A stretch of DNA of 37,417 nt, from positions 1 to 37,417 of the forward strand of contig JAUNMR010000033.1 of assembly GCA_030537455.1 (NCBI GenBank), written 5' to 3'. Source of the stretch: Planctomycetia bacterium. Its GTDB lineage: Bacteria; Planctomycetota; Planctomycetia; Pirellulales; Thermoguttaceae. A model generated the notes under the pieces. It was not told the DNA's origin. It did not search any database and saw only the letters and a program-made list of their open reading frames with translations. Position 1 is the stretch's first letter, and every line of letters begins with the position of its first letter. Positions 15,150-24,450 of the stretch are shown here, piece after piece. The position numbers and the translations under genes are program-made.

Positions 15150-17327
15150 TTAGAATAAACTCTGCTGACGGTCTTGATTTGCCGACGCGCTTGCCTGACG
15201 TAAGTCGCTCGACGTGAGCTCACGAGTCCCCTGGGGCGCTGGCTGTTCTAATTGGCTAGTACCGGAAATTATACCGTTAAATTCCTCTTCTGACAGAATA
15301 GGCACGCCTAGTTTTTCCGCTTTCTCGAGCTTTGTCGCGCCTGGGGCGTCTCCGACCAGTAGCCAGGTCAGCTTTTTCGAGACGCTTTGTACCGCCTTAC
15401 CGCCGTGCTCCTCGATCGCTTCCTTAATTCCAACGCGGTCGTAACCCAGTAGCGTACCGGTGACACAGATCGTTTTGCCCAATAGTGGCAGCGCTCTGGC
15501 GTCTTGGGGCGCTTCCAGTTCCGGCAACGCCATTGTTAGTCCTAGTCCTTGTAACTCTGTGACAATACGTCGTCCCTCGCTCGACCGGAAGAAATCGAGT
15601 AAATTCTGCGCCAGTACCGCGCCGACGCCGTCGACTTCAAGGTACGGCTCAATCGAATCGATCGCCATGAGCCGGTCGAAACTGCGAAAACGTTTGATAA
15701 TCGCCTTAGCGCTCTGAGCGCCGATCCCAGGTATCGATAGCGCCGCGAGTACACGCGCCGGTCCACGAGATTTACTAGCCTCGAGCGCCTCAATGAGATT
15801 TTGCGCGCTCTTCTGCTTTACCCCGGGCAGCGTCAGCAGGTCTGCGACGGTGAGACGGTAAAGATCAGCAAAGCTAGAAACCAAAGGAGGTTGTGTTAGA
15901 AGAAGGTCAATATTACGCGGCGCCAGTAGTTTTTCGACCATGACGTCCCCGACGCCGTCGACGTCCATTGCTTCTTTCGACGCAAAGTAGGCGAGCTTCT
16001 CTCTAAACTGCGCGGGGCATTCCGGGTCGATACAGCGTACCAGCGGTCCGTCCGCGCTCTGTTTGAGCGGACCGCCACAGCTTGGGCAGACGGTGGGAAA
16101 CTCATACTCCGGCGGTTCGACCGATTGCGGTCGCGCGTATTTCTCCACACGTACAATATGCGGGATAATTTTGCCCGCCTTCTCTACAACGACCGTGTCG
16201 CCCAGGCGTATGTCCTTCGCCTGTATTTCGCTCTTATTGTGCAGACTGGCGCGTGAAACGACCGTCCCCGCGATTGTGACCGGCTCTAGTTCCGCAACCG
16301 GCGTAATGACCCCCGATTTGCCGACCTGTACGACTATATCGCGTATTGTGGTCGTCGCCTCGTATTTTTCGAACTTGCACGCGACGATCCATTTGGGATA
16401 TTTCGAGGTCGATCCGATTCGTTCGCGCGTCTGGAAAGAATCGACCTTTAGTACGATTCCGTCGACCTCGAAGTCCAATTCGTGCAAGCGCTCTTGCATT
16501 TGTCGCGCGGTCGCCACCGCGGCGTCGAGATTGGCGGCTTTGGTCGTTAGCGGCGCGGTGGCGAAGCCAAAGCTACGTAGTTTCGCTAGGAAGTCAAAGT
16601 GATTGTCCGCCAAGACTTGCGGGTCGCTCCCGGTGGAATGGACGAAAAATCTCAGCCGACGCTGAGCGCACACTGCCGGGTCGAGTTGCTTGAGCGTGCC
16701 GCTGGTTAAGTTGCGGGTATTGGCGTAAGGCTTAAATTCTTTCCCTTTCTGGCGACTCTCCTGATACGCCAAGGCATTGAGTCGCGCCAGGTTTTCATTG
16801 GTCATATAGACTTCGCCTCGCGCTTCCAGATACTCCGGCGCTTCCATGGGTAGCGTCAGTGGAATATCGCGAATTGTACGAGCATTTGCGGTGACGTCCT
16901 CGCCGAAGCGACCGTCGCCACGAGTGAGCGCGCGAACGAGTCGTCGTTTTTCGTAAATCAACGTTGCGGCTACCCCGTCGATTTTTAGTTCGCAGACCCA
17001 CTGTAGCGGCTCCGACACAAGCTTCTGCGCCGATTCAACAAATTCAAAGAGCTCCTCTTCCGTATAGACGTTTTCAATTGAGAGCATAGGGACTTTATGC
17101 TCCACGACCTCAGCGCGCCCCACGATCTTATCGCCGATACGTTGCGTGGGACTGTCGGGGTCGATCAGTTCCGGAAACTCCGCCTCTAGACGCTTGAGAT
17201 TACGCATGAGGTAGTCGTACTCATGGTCGGGTATATCCGGCGTGTTCTCTACATAATAGAGTTGATCGCAACGTCGGATTTCTGCGGTGAGGCGTTCGAT
17301 TTCAAGGCGCGCTTCGTCTTGTGTCAT
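15150..17327 (-). CDS. ligA: NAD+-dependent DNA ligase
   Basis: Seals nicks in duplex DNA using NAD+, essential in replication and repair. The 725-residue protein has the full LigA layout: the Ia domain with DHEYDYL (34-40), the adenylation domain with CELKIDG and the AMP-accepting Lys115, downstream GRFGEDVTANARTIRDIP, the OB fold, a four-Cys zinc finger (CPSCGG ... CIDPEC), helix-hairpin-helix repeats (LPGVKQKSAQNLIEAL and IPGIGAQSAKAI), and a C-terminal BRCT domain (LLGKTICVTGTL onward, about 615-690). A short Gln/Ser-rich tail of about 25 residues follows. Length is slightly above the usual 670. It lies 44 bases after the opine-dehydrogenase-like gene and is probably translated from the same messenger. 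Confidence 0.98.
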   Translation of the reverse strand: MTQDEARLEIERLTAEIRRCDQLYYVENTPDIPDHEYDYLMRNLKRLEAEFPELIDPDSPTQRIGDKIVGRAEVVEHKVPMLSIENVYTEEELFEFVESAQKLVSEPLQWVCELKIDGVAATLIYEKRRLVRALTRGDGRFGEDVTANARTIRDIPLTLPMEAPEYLEARGEVYMTNENLARLNALAYQESRQKGKEFKPYANTRNLTSGTLKQLDPAVCAQRRLRFFVHSTGSDPQVLADNHFDFLAKLRSFGFATAPLTTKAANLDAAVATARQMQERLHELDFEVDGIVLKVDSFQTRERIGSTSKYPKWIVACKFEKYEATTTIRDIVVQVGKSGVITPVAELEPVTIAGTVVSRASLHNKSEIQAKDIRLGDTVVVEKAGKIIPHIVRVEKYARPQSVEPPEYEFPTVCPSCGGPLKQSADGPLVRCIDPECPAQFREKLAYFASKEAMDVDGVGDVMVEKLLAPRNIDLLLTQPPLVSSFADLYRLTVADLLTLPGVKQKSAQNLIEALEASKSRGPARVLAALSIPGIGAQSAKAIIKRFRSFDRLMAIDSIEPYLEVDGVGAVLAQNLLDFFRSSEGRRIVTELQGLGLTMALPELEAPQDARALPLLGKTICVTGTLLGYDRVGIKEAIEEHGGKAVQSVSKKLTWLLVGDAPGATKLEKAEKLGVPILSEEEFNGIISGTSQLEQPAPQGTRELTSSDLRQASASANQDRQQSLF

Positions 17328-17371
17328 TGTACGACTCGTTCGGAAAGGTTGAAAGTTTGAAACGGTACGGT

Positions 17372-18448
17372 TTAGCTATTCAGTAGGTCGTCAAGTTCCT
17401 CGCGCGAATTGACGCCTAGCGCGCGGAGCGTGCGACGCGTTTTTTGAAAGTCTTCGCCCAGTAGCGCGCCGGCTAGCACGGTAAGCGCTTCAGCGGTCGG
17501 CGTTGGGACGTTGAGCGCTTGCCCTAGCGACGTCAAGAGTCCCAGACCGTTGGGGACGTCTTCGGTTAAAAATCGCGTCTGGAGCGACTGGGGACCTTTG
17601 GGACCGCCCTGGGCGGCGTAGGCGCGAAAGGTCTCAATTGGCGCGCGCGATAGATCCGATTCGTTGCGGAATTGACAGTCCGTAAGGTAGTCGCTGCGCG
17701 TACAGCCCAGCTGCGTTAGGATAGCGCATTTTTCATCGTCGAGCCGTTTGATCACGCGCCAGACCGCGTCGGTAAAGCCCTCGCGGTACATCCAGAACTC
17801 GCCTTGACTATACTCGATTCGCGACGCCGACAGTACGCACCCGACAGTGTGGAGTATCAGGTTCGGATTACGCAACGCCGACTCAACCACGTGCGCGCGT
17901 TTGTAACGATAGGTCTCAAAGAGTTGCGCCGCCAGCTCTAACCCCAGCGCTGCGCGACTGTTAGGAAGGAACCCCAGCGCATTGCGTACGTTCTTAAAGC
18001 ATAGTCTCACGCGTCCCGGTCGCGTTACACGCGCGTCGTAAGGTGGCGATTCCCCCTCGGCGACGACCTCCACGCGCTCGCTCAGCGCGCGCCACAATGG
18101 CGCGGAGCCTAAATAACACGCCGGCGCGATAATGATTCGCGCGGAAATCAGCGCCTCCGCCAACTTTTGCGCCAGCGTCGGGTGCGCATGGCTCTGTGTG
18201 GAGATAAAGATCGCGTCGACCGGTTGCGCTGTCGCTTCGCGCCAGTTTCGCGTGAGCTTCAGCGGCACAAAACGCTCCTGCCCCTGCAACGGCGTCAGCC
18301 ACAACCCGCCGCTGACCGACATGGCGTCGAAATGCTCGTTGTTCATAAGTCGCGTGGTCTTTAGTAGCGTGACGTCGTGACCGCCAAGCGCTAAGAGCGC
18401 CGCGTGTGCGCTGCCAGAGGCGCCCGAGCCGAGAACGCAGACTTTCAT
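17372..18448 (-). CDS. Octopine/nopaline (opine) dehydrogenase family protein
   Basis: 358 residues. The N-terminus has a Rossmann fold with G-x-G-x-x-G (VLGSGASG, residues 5-12), typical of NAD(P) binding. The C-terminal half is helical with NPNLILHTVGCVLSASRIEY, resembling the NAD/NADP octopine/nopaline dehydrogenase helical domain, where a conserved His takes part in catalysis. Family members reduce imines formed between 2-oxo acids and amino acids, or act on related substrates; the substrate here is unknown. The ATG at 18448 is chosen because AGGAG sits 7 bases upstream; an alternative start five codons earlier lacks one. It lies between mtaB (53 bases) and ligA (44 bases), so it is part of the same operon, with no evident functional link. 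Confidence 0.8.
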   Translation of the reverse strand: MKVCVLGSGASGSAHAALLALGGHDVTLLKTTRLMNNEHFDAMSVSGGLWLTPLQGQERFVPLKLTRNWREATAQPVDAIFISTQSHAHPTLAQKLAEALISARIIIAPACYLGSAPLWRALSERVEVVAEGESPPYDARVTRPGRVRLCFKNVRNALGFLPNSRAALGLELAAQLFETYRYKRAHVVESALRNPNLILHTVGCVLSASRIEYSQGEFWMYREGFTDAVWRVIKRLDDEKCAILTQLGCTRSDYLTDCQFRNESDLSRAPIETFRAYAAQGGPKGPQSLQTRFLTEDVPNGLGLLTSLGQALNVPTPTAEALTVLAGALLGEDFQKTRRTLRALGVNSREELDDLLNS

Positions 18449-18501
18449 ATCAAGACTCCTCATGAGCGACAGAACGCGCCTATCGCCGTGGTCGCGACGC
18501 G

Positions 18502-19902
18502 CTAGCGTACGCTAGGGTTCCGCTCCAGTATTTTCGCGCGAAAGACGTCGCTGGTCAGGTCGGTCAGTTCCACGCGCACAAACTGACCTGGAAGCAGGTC
18601 GTCGCGACGCGACATGAGCGTTTCCACGCTGTAATAATGTTCCGAGCAGCCGCGTGCAAGCCATTGGTCTTGCGCGACTTGCTCCACTTCCTCGACCACG
18701 ACCAGCGCCGTGCCGCCCAGAAGTTTGCGCGCGAACTCTTCGCGGAGGCGTCGTGCGAGCGTCTGCAGACGCGCGGCGCGTTCCTTTTTGACAGGTGCGT
18801 CGACCTGCCGTGGCATTTCCGCAGCGATTGTGCCCGGTCGCGGACTGAATCGAAAGACGTGCACGCGCGAGAAACATAGCGTCTCCACCACTTCGCAGGT
18901 GCGCTGGAACTGCTCCTCGGTCTCCCCGGGAAAACCTACGATGACGTCGGTTGTCAGCGCCGCGTTGGGAAAGCGCGCCAGAATCTCGCGACAGCGTTCG
19001 ATGAACGGTCCGCTCAGCTGTCGACGACGCATACCGCGCAATACCGTGTCGTCGCCGCTCTGCATGGACAAGTGAAAATGAGGACAGAAGAAATCACGAT
19101 GACGCGCCATGACCTCTAGCATAGCGTCATTGACCTCAATCGCCTCCAGACTGCCGAGTCGCACGCGCATTTGCGGCAGTTCGGCGTGCGCAAGCGCTTG
19201 CAGTAGTTCCGCGAGCCCCACGCGTTGCGACGGCGCTAGCGCGGCATGACGCGCGTAGTATTCCTCTAGTGTCAACGGCGCGTTGCACGGCGGTATTGGC
19301 GTTACGGTTTGGTTTGGTCCGAAATCTAAACCGTAGTGACCCAAGTGAATACCTGTCAGTACGATCTCGTGATAATGAGCTTGCGCCAGCGCGCGCGCTT
19401 CTGCGAGAACCTCGGGAATCGGTCGGCTCGACAAATAGGGTCGCGTCTGTGGAATCACGCAGTAGGCGCATCCGACGCGACAGCCGTCTTGCACCTTCAG
19501 GTACGCACGATGACGTTCCGCATGACCAGTCGCCACGGTCGGTATGGTCGTAAGACCAAGCTTGCTAAGGAATTCCGGCAGACGCCTTTTGTCCGCGAGT
19601 ACGCAAGTCACCCCGGAAAGGGACTGCGCCTGCTGAGGGTGAGACGCCGCGTAGCAGCCTAAGAGCGCGATCTTAGCGTTGGGACACTGCGCGGCATAAT
19701 GTGAGACCAACTTGCGGCTTTTGGCGTCGCTCTCCTGGGTGACCGAACAGGTGTTGATAAAGACCCAGTCGACCAAATCGGCGTTAATTTCCGCGCCATT
19801 GGCGTCGGCGTCGTGCCAGCCGTTGGCCATGAGCGCGGCGCGAAGCCACTGCGTTTCGTACTGATTTACTTTGCAACCGAGCGTTGCAGTCTTAAACCAC
19901 AT
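18502..19902 (-). CDS. mtaB: tRNA t6A37 methylthiotransferase
   Basis: Radical-SAM enzyme adding a methylthio group to N6-threonylcarbamoyladenosine 37 of tRNAs, giving ms2t6A. The N-terminal UPF0004 domain supplies cluster ligands Cys10 (ATLGCKVNQYE), Cys52 (NTCSVT) and Cys83 (LGCYA). The radical-SAM triad is C141-RVG-C145-AY-C148. TTDVIVGFPGETEEQF and the C-terminal TRAM-like region (LVVVEEVEQ to FVRVEL) follow. TLGCKVNQYET is typical of MtaB rather than MiaB or RimO. There is an extra loop of about 35 residues after LGHYGLDFG (about 205-240), absent from most family members I recall. AGGAG precedes the ATG. It is the first gene of the apparent operon that continues to 13965. Confidence 0.93.
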   Translation of the reverse strand: MWFKTATLGCKVNQYETQWLRAALMANGWHDADANGAEINADLVDWVFINTCSVTQESDAKSRKLVSHYAAQCPNAKIALLGCYAASHPQQAQSLSGVTCVLADKRRLPEFLSKLGLTTIPTVATGHAERHRAYLKVQDGCRVGCAYCVIPQTRPYLSSRPIPEVLAEARALAQAHYHEIVLTGIHLGHYGLDFGPNQTVTPIPPCNAPLTLEEYYARHAALAPSQRVGLAELLQALAHAELPQMRVRLGSLEAIEVNDAMLEVMARHRDFFCPHFHLSMQSGDDTVLRGMRRRQLSGPFIERCREILARFPNAALTTDVIVGFPGETEEQFQRTCEVVETLCFSRVHVFRFSPRPGTIAAEMPRQVDAPVKKERAARLQTLARRLREEFARKLLGGTALVVVEEVEQVAQDQWLARGCSEHYYSVETLMSRRDDLLPGQFVRVELTDLTSDVFRAKILERNPSVR

Positions 19903-19989
19903 ATGAGTCTCCTTGCGCGTTACAGTCGCATACGCGACTCTATATAATGTAGCGCGCTACGGCCGTGACGTCGAGACGGCGCCGTGTAG

Positions 19990-20034
19990 GCACAAAGACG
20001 CGCCTGCTAGCCACCGACCAGCAGGCGCGCTTTT
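19990..20034 (-). terminator. Probable terminator downstream of the isomerase-like gene
   Basis: 10-bp stem CGCGCCTGCT (19999-20008) with AGCAGGCGCG (20020-20029), 11-nt loop. Minus-strand tail is TCTTTGTG; plus-strand tail is CTTTTCTT. It lies about 65 bases after the stop of the gene at 20097. Confidence 0.5.
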
Positions 20035-20096
20035 CTTGCGCGGAGGAACGACATTATCGCGCCTCGCGTGCGTTTTAATCTAACTCTTTCCGACTA

Positions 20097-21128
20097 CTAC
20101 TTCAAGATAGCGTCAAGAATGTAATAGTTGAGTTCTTCGTAGTCGCGTTCGGCAATGAGCGCGTCGATCTTGGCGTCGTCGAGTGAACGGCTGATTTCCA
20201 GCAGGCGCAGGAAGATCTTGCGGCTGTATTCCAGGTGCTTCAGAGCGACTTCATCCTTTTGGGTGCGCAGTACTTTGACGTCGAGACCGACCCATTCGCC
20301 ATTGAGACCGTAGCCGTGCTTGTCCAGGACGCGAACCTGATTGAGCGCGCGACGAGGATCGACCATGCCGAAGGTCTGGTCTTGGTCGAATTTCAGACCG
20401 TTCTGATCGTTGAGATGGACGCTCCAGAGTTTTTTGTGCGCCAGAGCAAAGCCCATTTCTTCCGACGGACAGAGGTTCGCGAGGATCGCGTGCGCGGTTT
20501 CGATTAAGCAACCGACGCGATCGGGCGCGTTGGTCATCAGACCCATGGCGATGGCGTGACCGATCGTGGGAATAAAGGCGTGGTCGACCGGTTCGTTCGG
20601 CTTCGACTCGATCATGACGCGGATGTTCTTATTGTAATCCAAGACGGTTTGGAGCGCCTCGGCGATTCTTTCGGTCGCGACGACCGGGTCTTTCGATTCG
20701 CGAATATAGGTGCCTTCGCGCGCGAGCCAGAAGACGATGTTCTTAGTACCGAGCGCTTCGGCGATATCGGCGGTCGTCTTGAGACGCTCGATCGCGTACT
20801 TACGACATTCCGGACAGTTGGAGGTGAAGGCGCCGTCGATGGTTCTGGGATCCATCCACAGACGCGGAGCGACGAATTCCGCCGTGAGTCCATGGTCGTC
20901 GAGCGCCTTTTTCAGTTCGCTCGCTTCTTTGACGATTTCGCTTTGCGTCATATTGTTGAGATTCGGAACCGCGTCGTCGTCATGGAACTGAATGCCGTCG
21001 AATCCCAACTTCTTGTAGGTTTCCAGCTTTTCGTGGAAAGGAATCGTTTTGCGAACTTCCGGCCCGAACGGGTCAGCGCCTTCGTGAATGTTCCAAGGAC
21101 CGAACGAAAAACGAAATTCTCCTTGCAT
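20097..21128 (-). CDS. Xylose-isomerase-like TIM-barrel protein
   Basis: 343 residues, clearly related to class I xylose isomerases (about 388 residues in Streptomyces). The catalytic FHDDD motif (His49, Asp52) is present, as are IESKPNEP (Glu174, Lys176), the Glu210/His213 pair, FDQDQ (Asp248, Asp250) and Asp283. One metal ligand differs: the Asp of the HIDLNGQNG motif (Asp245 in Streptomyces numbering) is His238 here (VHLNDQNG). The C-terminal extension used for tetramer contacts is shortened. It may still isomerise an aldose to a ketose, but substrate and metal use could differ. The ATG has AGGAG and a good promoter. It appears to be a single-gene unit; no xylulokinase or sugar transporter is next to it. 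Confidence 0.82.
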   Translation of the reverse strand: MQGEFRFSFGPWNIHEGADPFGPEVRKTIPFHEKLETYKKLGFDGIQFHDDDAVPNLNNMTQSEIVKEASELKKALDDHGLTAEFVAPRLWMDPRTIDGAFTSNCPECRKYAIERLKTTADIAEALGTKNIVFWLAREGTYIRESKDPVVATERIAEALQTVLDYNKNIRVMIESKPNEPVDHAFIPTIGHAIAMGLMTNAPDRVGCLIETAHAILANLCPSEEMGFALAHKKLWSVHLNDQNGLKFDQDQTFGMVDPRRALNQVRVLDKHGYGLNGEWVGLDVKVLRTQKDEVALKHLEYSRKIFLRLLEISRSLDDAKIDALIAERDYEELNYYILDAILK

Positions 21129-21259
21129 AGCGAACTCCTAATTATTTATAATTTCAGATCTTGCAAGGCGCCAAGCTTGGGAAAAACTCGACGTCCTCGC
21201 GGTTATGTCGGCACGCGACGCGCTGTGCGCGTCCACGCGCTAATCTTGCGTTTGGCGTT

Positions 21260-21288
21260 ATTCTATCGACTCTTAATAGTTTCGTCAA
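21260..21288 (-). promoter_or_regulatory. Promoter of the xylose-isomerase-like gene
   Basis: Minus-strand TTGACG (21283-21288) and TAGAAT (21260-21265) with a 17-bp spacer; the leader to the ATG at 21128 is about 125 nt. Confidence 0.65.
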
Positions 21289-21290
21289 AC

Positions 21291-21332
21291 AAAAAAAACT
21301 GTGATTAGCGTTGTTTTTTTTATTTAACGCTA
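21291..21332 (-). terminator. Weak terminator overlapping the end of the TatD-like gene
   Basis: Minus strand: TAGCGTT/AACGCTA arms (21326-21332 and 21306-21312) start in the last codons, and a run of eight T (21291-21298) lies seven bases beyond. The gap between stem and T-run makes it doubtful. Confidence 0.35.
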
Positions 21333-22234
21333 TTTTCCTTGTCAGCGCGTGGCCAATAGAGGAAGAAGCGTCGTTCGTTGAGGTTTAACTGACGGTAAAA
21401 CTCCTGCACAGGAATTTTACGCAACTTAGCGATCGCCTCGGCTGTTGCGGGCAGGTAGGACGGTTCGCTCAGTAGTCTTCCCTGTTCGTCGCGCGCTTGA
21501 ACCATGACGGTCGGTCTTTCCGCGGGCATGCCAGCGTAACCGTTTGGCGGCAAGGGGTAGGGACTGTCCGATTCCAGGAGAATGCGATCGCGCGGAACCT
21601 GAACAATTGTTTCATGGGTGCGTATGGAGTTGGGCGAGACGCTACGTGCGGAGAAGGAAAAGAACGCGCCGAGCTCTACCGCCTCCTGAATTTGACGAAC
21701 CGACCCGTGCCAGCCGTGTAGAAGCCACGCCGGAACATTAGTGTAATCGCGCATGATCTTTAAGATTTCGTCATTGGCGCGAACGCAATGGAGCGCTACC
21801 GGCAAGGCCCTTGTATTGGCCAAATCGAGCTGGAAACGCAACGCCTCGATCTGATTCTTACGCGTGAGTTCGTCACAGTCCCGAATGGCAAAGTCGAGAC
21901 CGACCTCGCCCAGACCCGCGCGTGAGACGCCGTCGGAGCCGACGTAGCTGTCTAAGAGATTTTCCAGCGCGCCCTGCCAGTCGCCGTAGACAAGACCAAA
22001 ATGCCAAGGGTGAGAGCCGAGCATAACGTACACGTCGTGATTAGCGCGACCGATTTGACAGACTTTATTCCAATCCCCCGGGGAAGTAGCCGCCACGACG
22101 AATTTTTCCGCGCCACGTGCTCGCGCTCGTGTCAGAACCGCCGTTACCTCCTCCATACTCTTGCCGAAACGCGTGTCTTGTAGATGTAGGTGTACGTCGC
22201 TAAAGCGCGTGGATCCTGTGGGCGTCGACGTCAT
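21320..22234 (-). CDS. TatD-family metal-dependent hydrolase
   Basis: 304 residues of the TatD/amidohydrolase fold; such enzymes are metal-dependent, and some are DNases. Metal-ligand motifs are in order: DVHLHLQD (His15, His17), GEVGLD (Glu110), LHCVR (His149), LLHGWHG (His173) and ESDSPYP (Asp223). The spacing suits a TatD protein somewhat longer than the usual 260, with an extended C-terminus. The ATG at 22234 follows AGGAA; an upstream start at 22294 would add 20 residues without a ribosome binding site. The gene lies 125 bases downstream of the HtrA-like protease gene and may share its transcript. The substrate is unknown. Confidence 0.88.
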   Translation of the reverse strand: MTSTPTGSTRFSDVHLHLQDTRFGKSMEEVTAVLTRARARGAEKFVVAATSPGDWNKVCQIGRANHDVYVMLGSHPWHFGLVYGDWQGALENLLDSYVGSDGVSRAGLGEVGLDFAIRDCDELTRKNQIEALRFQLDLANTRALPVALHCVRANDEILKIMRDYTNVPAWLLHGWHGSVRQIQEAVELGAFFSFSARSVSPNSIRTHETIVQVPRDRILLESDSPYPLPPNGYAGMPAERPTVMVQARDEQGRLLSEPSYLPATAEAIAKLRKIPVQEFYRQLNLNERRFFLYWPRADKENSVK

Positions 22235-22359
22235 ATTCTTCCTTTGTCTAAATGTTTCGAGGCGTCGCAACGGAAAGCTTAGCTCTGACCGCACGCGACG
22301 CCTGATACGCGGCTACCGCCATTAGACGCCACGCGACGTCCTCAGTTCCATTCTCGGCG

Positions 22360-24009
22360 TTAGCGCGCCTGATTCAGATCGATCTCCAAAAAGTACGGAC
22401 GACCCGAACGAATGAGGTAAACGCGCGCGCGACCTTCGTCTACGGAGGTAAACTCGTCTAAACTACGAATGATGTAATAGAGATTCTCTAATGACAGAAC
22501 GCTTAACTGTCGTTCCTTTTCCTCTCCGACGCCGAATCCAAAGATGAAATCTCCGGGCTCAATTCGCGCCTCGCCCGAGCACAGCGCGCCGTTGGAGTTT
22601 ACGCGCGTGACCGAAACTCCTCCCACGGGCACAAAACTGAATTTCCCAATGTCAATCGACTGTAGATTAGGGTATAGCTCGTGATATTCCTCTTCTCCGA
22701 CCGGCTCCACTTCCACGCCAAAGCTCTTCCATACGGTCTGCGCGACGCGTGAGCGTTGCGTGGAATTGGACGATTCGAGAGCCTCGTCGGGATTAGCGGT
22801 TTCGTGCACCGCTTGTGCAAAGGCGTTCGACGTCGTGGCGCTGTGGTAGCGCTCGGCATTGGAGGCGTCGCGTCGCGACGGCTGGTCAGGGTTTTCCGCG
22901 GCGATCATTGTGGAGTTTTCCGACGCCAGTTCGCTAAACGCCAGCGTGGCGTCAAGCTCCTGTTCATGGCGAACCAGGTGCAATTTAGCGACGTCGCTCA
23001 GACCCAGCCCGATGAGAGAGCAGGTGAAGTCAAGGGAAGAGTGAACGGCAAAGCCGTTGGAGGTAGAGATTACGTCGCCCGGCTCGATCCCAATGAGCGC
23101 GGCGGGACTCTTGGCGTCGACCTCTTCGACGATTAGACAGTCTTCCCCGTTGCCACAACTGGGGTAGTCCGCCATGTCGGAATCGACGACTTTAAATTTC
23201 AAGCCATGATGCGTCATCTTCGCGACGGATTGACGAATCATTCTTTCCGCCACGTTCGCGACCATATCGACGGGAATAGCAAAGGCGATATTTTCCGCCT
23301 CCTCGCGTACCGCGGCGTTCAGACCGATCATTTCTCCGTCAATATTAATGAGCGGACCACCGGAATTACCGGGGTTAATCGCCGCGTCGGTCTGAATGAC
23401 GCTCTCGTAAGAGAGGTTCTCATTGACCTCCAACGGTCGCTCCAGTGCGCTAACGATACCGCGTGAAATCGAACAATGGTACCCATAGGGATTGCCAATG
23501 GCAAAGACGTCCTCGGCGAGCTGAACACGATCGGAGCGTCCCATACGAATTTTCTGTAACGGTCGTTTCGGTTTAATCTTAAGAATCGCCAGGTCAGTGG
23601 CGACGTCGTTGCGAATCAGCTCCACGTCGCGATAGCGCTCCCCATCGGAGGTTACGACCTCGAGTTTCAGCAGTCCCTTAACGACGTGATAGTTCGTGAG
23701 AATATAGCCTCGCGAATCGATGACCACGCCGGTTCCCATGCCGTTGAAGACGTCGTACTGTACGTCGCGTCCAAAGGAACGCTTATTAACCTCGTACTGC
23801 TTCTCGCCCTGAATACTCACGACGGATCGACACGTGTCTTCCACCACGGCGACAAAGTGCGACCGCGGCGTACGCGTCCACTGCTGCTCGGCGCCGTGAA
23901 GACGATCCTCGCCTGTAAAGAACACGACAAGGAGTAACGCCGCGACAAGACGAAATCCGCGCCAGACCACGCAGGTCGACTTGTCGGTACAGGCGCTAAA
24001 TTTACTCAT
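22360..24009 (-). CDS. HtrA/DegP-type serine protease with PDZ domains
   Basis: 549 residues, exported: a hydrophobic signal or anchor at 19-32, then a trypsin-like domain with the full triad His108 (TNYHVV), Asp139 (ATDLAIL) and Ser216 (NPGNSGGPL). A PDZ domain follows at about 280-360 (VEEVDAKSPAALIGIEPGDVI). After a low-complexity linker (about 365-425) comes a second PDZ-like region at about 430-545 (VTRVNSNGALCSGEARIEPG). It probably degrades or refolds damaged envelope proteins. AGGGAC precedes the ATG. It is separated from the divergent gene at 24566 by a long intergenic region that may contain its promoter near 24254. The linker is longer than in typical DegP. Confidence 0.92.
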   Translation of the reverse strand: MSKFSACTDKSTCVVWRGFRLVAALLLVVFFTGEDRLHGAEQQWTRTPRSHFVAVVEDTCRSVVSIQGEKQYEVNKRSFGRDVQYDVFNGMGTGVVIDSRGYILTNYHVVKGLLKLEVVTSDGERYRDVELIRNDVATDLAILKIKPKRPLQKIRMGRSDRVQLAEDVFAIGNPYGYHCSISRGIVSALERPLEVNENLSYESVIQTDAAINPGNSGGPLINIDGEMIGLNAAVREEAENIAFAIPVDMVANVAERMIRQSVAKMTHHGLKFKVVDSDMADYPSCGNGEDCLIVEEVDAKSPAALIGIEPGDVISTSNGFAVHSSLDFTCSLIGLGLSDVAKLHLVRHEQELDATLAFSELASENSTMIAAENPDQPSRRDASNAERYHSATTSNAFAQAVHETANPDEALESSNSTQRSRVAQTVWKSFGVEVEPVGEEEYHELYPNLQSIDIGKFSFVPVGGVSVTRVNSNGALCSGEARIEPGDFIFGFGVGEEKERQLSVLSLENLYYIIRSLDEFTSVDEGRARVYLIRSGRPYFLEIDLNQAR

Positions 24010-24253
24010 TGGACGTCCCTTTATTATTCATATTGGCACGGTAAACCACGCTACGTGCGTTCGCGAGGTTTACGTTTGCCAACGCGCGCAGGTCGTGTGA
24101 ACGACGCCGCCTACGTTGGCGTTATTTCCATACGCTAGTCTTTGCCTGTCGATCCGCGGTTAGGGCGCTAGACAGGCGATAGCTTTAAATCGGAATATGC
24201 CCGCCCTTAACTTGATTCAAAGATCCCTTTTTTTGTGTTTTACTGAGAAAAAT

Positions 24254-24283
24254 AGTATAACCGGAGTTTCTTGCCTATTTTAA
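24254..24283 (-). promoter_or_regulatory. Possible promoter of the HtrA-like gene
   Basis: Minus-strand TTAAAA (24278-24283) and TATACT (24254-24259), spacer 18 bp. The leader would be about 240 nt. The match at -35 is weak. Confidence 0.35.
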
Positions 24284-24450
24284 ACACAGCGTTGTCAAGT
24301 TCCTGACCTAGACAATTCCTTCGCGACACGCGTCGCGTTTATCTCCGTCGTGCTCGACGCGCTATGGCGCTCCTGCGTTTCGTACTAGATATGCGCATAA
24401 ATCGCGGCGTCGATATTTGAAAAAAGTTGTATTTTCGCGCGCTCGCCCCT

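Noticed and set aside
20556..21308. A 250-codon plus-strand frame opposite the xylose-isomerase-like gene
   Set aside because: Antisense shadow; the minus-strand frame has conserved catalytic motifs, ribosome binding site and promoter.
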